From positions 1 to 10,873 of the forward strand of contig JAFARV010000727.1 of NCBI GenBank assembly GCA_019245255.1: a stretch of 10,873 bases of DNA. Reading direction: 5' to 3'. Both the position numbers and the translations under genes were made by a program. This DNA is from Acidobacteriaceae bacterium (GTDB taxonomy: Bacteria; Acidobacteriota; Terriglobia; Bryobacterales; Bryobacteraceae). Below the pieces are notes generated by a model that was not told the DNA's origin, searched no databases, and was given only the letters and a program-made list of their open reading frames with translations. Positions 8,232 through 10,873 of the stretch are shown here, one piece after another. Each line of letters begins with the position of its first letter. Positions within the stretch are counted from its first letter, which is position 1.

Positions 8232-9018
8232 GAGTCTTGTAGACAGCAGTTATAAAATCGCTATGATCACTGATTACGATCGCCGCGTTCTCGCGTTTGA
8301 TCCCACGATGTTTGGATTTTGGAGCCTCTGCCAAATGCTTAGCTGGATCGTTTCCCGATAACGCGAAGATCATGTGTGTCAAGTTGCGCGCGGCGATCGT
8401 GCCCGCACACTGCAGGTCTTGAAATATTTTCGCTTCGCTATCCCGATTTTCTTCGTAAAGGCGCTTTGTAATGAACGCCAACGTTGAGGGGTTCGGGCGG
8501 CCATCGTGCTTGTCTAGACCCTCCGCCGCTTCTTGGGCAACATCGTCACTGAACCTTGCCCTGCTTTTGCATTCGCATTTGAGCACGCGCGCGGGTGTAA
8601 CACTTGCGTCTACTCCAATCACGTCATTTCCATGCATCGCCATCTGGCGATCGCTCTTCCATCGAAGCTTGTGGATGGGGACTACAAACAGAGTCTCGGA
8701 GTTGACGTACTCCGTTGCTAGCAGTTCGCCCAAGTCGCCTGACTGTGTCTTCTTAGCGCTGGGTAGGCTATTAGCGACAATTTGGGCCGCCTTCCTGAAG
8801 CCACCGGCTTTTAGAATAGTTTGTTCGCCTACAAAGTGGTTTGCTAACAGCCCCTCAAGCGTTTTCAAACCGAGCGGTCGTCGTCCGGCACGCTCCGCAA
8901 AAACGCTGGTCCCAGGGTGCGGCGTGGGAATCGGCTTCAGCCATTTCTTAAACAAATCGGTCGACAAAATAGGGGCCTTACGTTCCCCTTGGCGGCGGCT
9001 CGGCGCACGCCGCGACAC
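8221..9018 (-). CDS. hamA: PD-(D/E)xK nuclease-like protein, Hachiman HamA-like (DUF1837-like)
   Basis: 265 residues from a GTG start. The central part has a PD-(D/E)xK layout: 'GDLGELLATEYV' (94-105, Glu98 on the first core helix), then 'AMHGNDVIGVD' (Asp132), then 'VLKCECKSRA' (Glu149-Cys-Lys151). A helix and 'STLAFITKRLY' follow. This order, with 'HGND' before a strand ending in E-x-K, agrees with HamA/DUF1837 effectors of Hachiman, in which HamA is the DNA-cutting partner of HamB. The 11-base overlap with the helicase and equal orientation support a two-gene system. The N-terminus is uncertain. The first ~13 residues after GTG 9018 are Arg-rich with no good ribosome-binding site. An in-frame TTG about 17 codons in, preceded by AAGG, is an alternative. 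A second frame upstream also looks coding. I rate the nuclease fold as likely and the Hachiman assignment as probable. Confidence 0.65.
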   Translation of the reverse strand: MSRRAPSRRQGERKAPILSTDLFKKWLKPIPTPHPGTSVFAERAGRRPLGLKTLEGLLANHFVGEQTILKAGGFRKAAQIVANSLPSAKKTQSGDLGELLATEYVNSETLFVVPIHKLRWKSDRQMAMHGNDVIGVDASVTPARVLKCECKSRARFSDDVAQEAAEGLDKHDGRPNPSTLAFITKRLYEENRDSEAKIFQDLQCAGTIAARNLTHMIFALSGNDPAKHLAEAPKSKHRGIKRENAAIVISDHSDFITAVYKTHGA

Positions 9019-9122
9019 TCGAAAGGGGCGCTCATGGCCAAATCCTTGCTTGTTTCAGTATCTATCTCGATGTTAAGCACATTTGTGTCAGATACTTGCG
9101 TCCGGAAATCCGTGCGCACCAT
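8937..9122 (-). CDS. Possible small ORF overlapping the 5' end of hamA, or its displaced N-terminus
   Basis: An ATG-started frame of 61 codons, out of frame with hamA. Its first ~35 residues ('MVRTDFRTQVSDTNVLNIE' and on to 'SAPFECRG') have balanced composition, alternate polar and hydrophobic residues, and look more protein-like than the Arg-rich start of the annotated hamA frame across the overlap. It may be a leader peptide coupled to hamA, the true HamA N-terminus separated by a frameshift, or chance. I recognise no domain. Confidence 0.2.
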   Translation of the reverse strand: MVRTDFRTQVSDTNVLNIEIDTETSKDLAMSAPFECRGVRRAAAKGNVRPLFCRPICLRNG

Positions 9123-9206
9123 TGATCCCAAATGGCATGAATCAGCCAGAGCCTGCGGGGGTCAATCGTGCGATGCCCAACCGACGCACAGACTTCGGGT
9201 TGGTGT

Positions 9207-9518
9207 TCAGGGTGAGCGCTCGACGATTCCCAGCAACTCCCTCAGCTTCTGCCGGAACAGAATATCCTTCGGCCCCTTAGCCATCCCGTGGCGCGCGTGC
9301 TGTTCCACTTTCGCGAGCGGCACCTTGTAGCTCACCGGGTGGTCCCGCCAGATCTGAACGCTCATCTCGCAACCTGGTCCGGGAGGATGACCATGCCACA
9401 GTCCGGCACGGAAATGGTGCACCCCTTTCGCGACGGCCTCATAAAGCGTGTCAGCCTCGACCTGCACTTCGTGGCGGACCTGTTCGATGTCCACGTAACT
9501 GACCCGGCAGAATGCCAC
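9207..9518 (-). CDS. Conserved hypothetical protein, 103 residues
   Basis: The GTG start codon encodes 'MAFCRVSYVDIEQVRHEVQVEADTLYEAVAKGV', followed by 'PPGPGCEMSVQIW' and a basic helical C-terminus. The pattern is a short beta strand, charged turn, beta strand ending in 'VEADTLYEAVAKGVHHF', another strand, then helix. It resembles a small protein family I remember as frequent in Acidobacteriota genomes and mobile regions, with no assigned function. There is no signal peptide, membrane segment or catalytic motif. The ribosome-binding site is weak. The gene lies on the hamAB strand, 188 bases upstream of the GTG of hamA, so it could be co-transcribed with the defence genes. The composition is convincingly coding. 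It could be an accessory of the element or of the defence system; there is no direct evidence for either. Confidence 0.6.
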   Translation of the reverse strand: MAFCRVSYVDIEQVRHEVQVEADTLYEAVAKGVHHFRAGLWHGHPPGPGCEMSVQIWRDHPVSYKVPLAKVEQHARHGMAKGPKDILFRQKLRELLGIVERSP

Positions 9519-9523
9519 GACTT

Positions 9524-9680
9524 CAGGTTACATCTTCGCCACTTATTCGCCAACACCCTCCGGTACCGACTCAGCTTTTCTCCGCGCCTGCGCGTGGGCG
9601 GCTCGACAGGTTTTCCACAGAATCCACAGTTTTGGCGCGCCAACTACAGGTAGATACATTCAGGTAAATACAGGTAAGTA
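9524..9680 (+). repeat. CAGGTA-type short direct repeats
   Basis: CAGGTAGATA (9647-9656), CAGGTAAATA (9661-9670) and CAGGTAAGTA (9671-9680) are nearly identical decamers spaced 14 and 10 bases apart. A fourth related copy, CAGGTTACAT, lies at 9524-9533. The 10-base spacing of the last pair puts them on the same DNA face. They form the most AT-rich patch in the gene-free region and could be protein-binding sites or an unwinding element. Confidence 0.5.
9611..9629 (+). promoter_or_regulatory. Tandem DnaA-box-like sites
   Basis: TTTTCCACA (9611-9619) differs at one position from the consensus DnaA box TTATCCACA. It is followed at once by GAATCCACA (9620-9628), with two differences. They sit just left of the AT-rich CAGGTA repeats, the usual order in a replication origin. 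A third weak match, TCTTCCACA, is at 9776-9784. Confidence 0.4.
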
Positions 9681-9692
9681 ATAAGGAAGGGT

Positions 9693-9996
9693 GCCCCTCA
9701 AGTCCCGTACTCTGCCCCGTGAGTCCCGTGAAAACGCCGCTAAACCTCGCCCCGCAGGTCCCGTGGAAAACGTTTTCTTCCACAACGCGGACTCGCCGAC
9801 CCGGCGCCATCCGGCCCGCTCCTAAAGTCCCGGACCGGCACAACTCGCCTGGATACCGCGTTGGCTCGCCCAAAAACATGCGGCCGCCGCTTGAATAACT
9901 GCCCACGCCGCCGAATCCCAACCAGTTTGGACACGAATCCCACCAGCCAGCGCGAATGCAGTCCCGCCGGGGCGCCCCTAAAGTCCCGTGAAAATT
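9693..9996 (+). repeat. Iteron-like ~22-bp repeats with core AGTCCCGTG
   Basis: Related copies begin at 9693 (GCCCCTCAAGTCCCGT), 9714 (GCCCCGTGAGTCCCGTG plus AAAACG), 9749 (GCCCCGCAGGTCCCGTGG plus AAAACG), 9818 (GCTCCTAAAGTCCCGGA) and 9974 (GCCCCTAAAGTCCCGTG plus AAAA). A degenerate CAGTCCCGCC lies at 9959-9968. The consensus is GCCCC, three variable bases, AGTCCCGTG and an A-run. The first two copies are 21 bases apart, two helical turns, as in Rep-binding iterons; the others are spaced more loosely. The sequence identity between copies is seen directly; Rep or Par binding is inference. Confidence 0.65.
9763..9783. repeat. Imperfect palindrome centred on AACGTT
   Basis: GTGGAA and TTCCAC face each other across AACGTTTTC. 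With one unpaired T the arms become GTGGAAAAC/GTTTTCTTCCAC. It overlaps the A-run end of the third iteron-like copy and one weak DnaA-box match, so it could be an operator for a dimeric regulator. Confidence 0.35.
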
Positions 9997-10058
9997 TCCA
10001 TGCGAAAAAAGTTAAGCCCCGCTGTCCGAGTCGGACTTCCTAAGCGCTTTAGGGGTGT
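9972..10058 (+). promoter_or_regulatory. Long-range dyad covering the ribosome-binding site of the 85-residue gene
   Basis: CCCCTAAAG (9975-9983) is exactly complementary to CTTTAGGGG (10047-10055). Allowing G-U pairs, the stem extends to 13 pairs (9972-9984 with 10046-10058). The right arm contains AGGGG, the only good Shine-Dalgarno for ATG 10064. Inside the loop is a perfect 13-base hairpin, GTCCGAGTCGGAC (10024-10036). The left arm is part of the last iteron-like copy. Possible roles are translation control in RNA or an operator in DNA. Confidence 0.35.
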
Positions 10059-10063
10059 AGGAC

Positions 10064-10321
10064 ATGAACTCACCCATAAACTTCTCTACCCTGGCAAGCC
10101 TTGCGGACGAGCAGCCGAGTACGCTCATGGGCTGCATCCGAATGGCTTGGCCGCACATTCAAGCTGCTCGCGAGCACAAGGTGACTCTGAAAATCATTCA
10201 CAAGCGCCTGAACGACGCCGGGATCCCAATCTCGTACAAACTCCTGGCGGCGTACGTAGCTCGCCTGCAGCATGAGTCGCAGCAGCATGACCGCGATACG
10301 ACGGTTCCAACGGCAGCTTGA
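10064..10321 (+). CDS. Small DNA-binding-like protein, possibly TraK-related, 85 residues
   Basis: The recognisable part is residues ~22-70: 'MGCIRMAWPHIQAAREHKV', then 'TLKIIHKRLNDAGIPISYK' and 'LLAAYVARLQ'. This helical pattern, an Ala-rich helix, then L-K-x-I-x-x-x-L-N-x-x-G, then S-Y-x-x-L-x-x-Y-V-x-R-L, recalls the C-terminal part of TraK-type oriT-binding proteins ('AG..LKTIWEHL...G...YETF..HVRR'). Small hypothetical proteins on many integrative elements look similar. The tail from ~70 is polar and probably disordered. AGGGG at 10051-10055 precedes ATG 10064 at proper spacing. The stop lies 8 bases before the xis-like ATG, so the two form an operon. The adjacent repeat region would be a natural target. 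The gene is well supported; the TraK comparison is tentative. Confidence 0.65.
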   Translation: MNSPINFSTLASLADEQPSTLMGCIRMAWPHIQAAREHKVTLKIIHKRLNDAGIPISYKLLAAYVARLQHESQQHDRDTTVPTAA

Positions 10322-10329
10322 GGATCACA

Positions 10330-10545
10330 ATGCTCGAACACACAACGACAATCACTGACTCGAAATCGGTCTTGACCATCAACGAGGTTGCACGGCGTCT
10401 TCGCTGCTCCAAGGCGCATGTTTGCAACCTGATGAATGGAAGGGTGCGCGGCGTGCCCAGACTCCCGCACGCTACGCTCGGGCGCAGGAAGCTCACAACC
10501 GATGAATGGCTCGCCCGGTGGATGGAGGCCACCAAGCGCCAATGA
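10330..10545 (+). CDS. AlpA/Xis-type helix-turn-helix protein, putative excisionase
   Basis: 71 residues. 'SVLTINEVARRLRCSKAHVCNLMNGRV' (13-39) is a winged helix-turn-helix of the MerR/excisionase type. 'LPHATLGRRKLTTDEWLARWME' follows, matching the usual wing plus 'R.....ELEAWL'-like ending of small Xis/AlpA proteins. Such proteins bend DNA at att sites and steer the adjacent integrase toward excision, or act as regulators. I chose ATG 10330, preceded by GAGG (10320-10323) at 6 bases, over an in-frame TTG at 10318 that overlaps the previous stop. The gene sits directly upstream of the integrase, which supports the excisionase reading. The helix-turn-helix fold is secure; activity on att DNA is inferred. 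Confidence 0.75.
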   Translation: MLEHTTTITDSKSVLTINEVARRLRCSKAHVCNLMNGRVRGVPRLPHATLGRRKLTTDEWLARWMEATKRQ

Positions 10546-10601
10546 TACCCTCAGGACCATGTCAGGATTTTTCGCCGCATTCGCAAGAAAGAGGAAACGC
10601 A

Positions 10602-10873
10602 ATGCGTCGAAGGAAATATCAACGCGGGTGTCTCATCGCCCGCAAACGAAAAGGAAGGAGGTATTGGTACGCCCAGTGGAGCGAGAAGGGTGAACGGCAA
10701 TGCAAGGAGCTCGGGCTGTGCTCGGAGATGAACCGATCAGAAGCGGCGGAAATGTTCGCTGAGATTCTGCGACCAATCAACGAAGCAAATGGTAGAGCCA
10801 ACAAACAACGCGATACATACACGTTCGAGCGTTTCTGCCATTCCGTTTACCTGCCGATGTTCCAGCGCAAATG
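10602..10873 (+). CDS. int: Tyrosine recombinase/integrase, N-terminal part, truncated by window end
   Basis: The frame opens at ATG 10602, with GAGG at 10591-10594 seven bases upstream, and stays open to the last base (~90 residues). The visible part begins 'MRRRKYQRGCLIARKRKGRR', then 'YWYAQWSEKGERQCKELG', a short beta-sheet pattern like an arm-type DNA-binding domain, then 'SEAAEMFAEILRPINEANG'. A segment 'YTFERFCHSVYLPMFQ' follows, the usual opening of the SAM-like core-binding domain. The catalytic R-K-H-R-H-Y domain lies beyond the window. The call rests on this N-terminal pattern and on the xis-like neighbour. It would integrate or excise the element at an att site that I cannot see here. 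The 'LRPINE' segment is reminiscent of integrases from Acidobacteriota. Confidence 0.75.
   Translation, partial: MRRRKYQRGCLIARKRKGRRYWYAQWSEKGERQCKELGLCSEMNRSEAAEMFAEILRPINEANGRANKQRDTYTFERFCHSVYLPMFQRK

Larger units (their letters stand above)
9519..10063. other. Gene-free control region, origin-like
   Basis: About 545 bases between the leftward hypothetical gene and the rightward small gene. I find no convincing coding frame. The stretch holds, left to right, CAGGTA direct repeats, DnaA-box-like sites next to them, a family of ~22-bp repeats with core AGTCCCGTG, an imperfect palindrome, and a dyad reaching the ribosome-binding site of the next gene. This combination is common for plasmid replication origins controlled by an iteron-binding Rep, and also for partition or transfer control sites. 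No Rep gene is in the window, so the function remains inferred. Confidence 0.5.

Noticed and set aside
4746..9018. Helicase-nuclease pair as DISARM, Zorya or a restriction system
   Set aside because: There is no methyltransferase, no phospholipase D-like protein and no ZorA/ZorB-type motor; only a nuclease-like protein and a Ski2-like helicase are present.
8471..9330. Plus-strand frames opposite hamA and its upstream region
   Set aside because: Composition is Ser/Arg/Pro-rich without motifs; the opposite strand carries the nuclease-like gene.
9571..9943. Minus-strand frames of 67-116 codons across the repeat region
   Set aside because: The translation is Arg/Gly-rich and its regularities come from the repeated DNA motifs; there is no domain and no convincing start.
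9693..9996. Repeat array as a CRISPR
   Set aside because: Repeats are degenerate, unevenly spaced, too short and without uniform spacers; no cas genes are present.
9519..10063. An oriT nick site or att core in the gene-free region
   Set aside because: I could not identify a recognisable nick consensus or a tRNA-like or duplicated att core, so none is annotated.

Overview
The window looks like part of a conjugative, integrative mobile element, either an ICE or an integrating plasmid. It has three blocks: a rightward transfer operon, a leftward two-gene anti-phage defence cassette, and a rightward integration module after a repeat-rich, gene-free stretch. The host is most likely an acidobacterium. 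I infer this from remembered resemblance of the integrase N-terminus, with its 'EILRPINEANG' segment, and of the 103-residue hypothetical protein to proteins common in Acidobacteriota. A proteobacterial host is not excluded, because the Tra proteins belong to families also found on Agrobacterium and IncP plasmids.

Transfer block (1-4689, + strand): the C-terminal end of a protein with a KfrB-like domain (probably a relaxase, truncated by the window edge), a VirD4/TraG coupling protein, an OB-fold single-stranded-DNA-binding protein, a TraF-type S26 signal peptidase and a TraB nitrilase-fold membrane protein. The genes overlap or nearly abut and read as one operon. DNA processing (relaxase, coupling protein, SSB) is followed by pilus or envelope maturation factors (TraF, TraB).

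Defence block (4746-9018, - strand): a PD-(D/E)xK nuclease-like protein (HamA/DUF1837-like) overlaps by 11 bases a 1161-residue Ski2-like SF2 helicase (HamB-like). Size, gene order, coupling and motifs together fit a Hachiman system carried as cargo, convergent with the transfer operon. A 103-residue conserved hypothetical gene (9207-9518) lies upstream on the same strand.

Control region and integration module (9519-10873): about 545 bases without a convincing gene hold DnaA-box-like sites, CAGGTA direct repeats, a family of about 22-bp iteron-like repeats with core AGTCCCGTG, and two inverted repeats. This resembles a plasmid origin or a partition/transfer control site. To its right are a small DNA-binding-like protein (possibly TraK-related), an AlpA/Xis-type helix-turn-helix protein and the start of a tyrosine recombinase cut by the window end.
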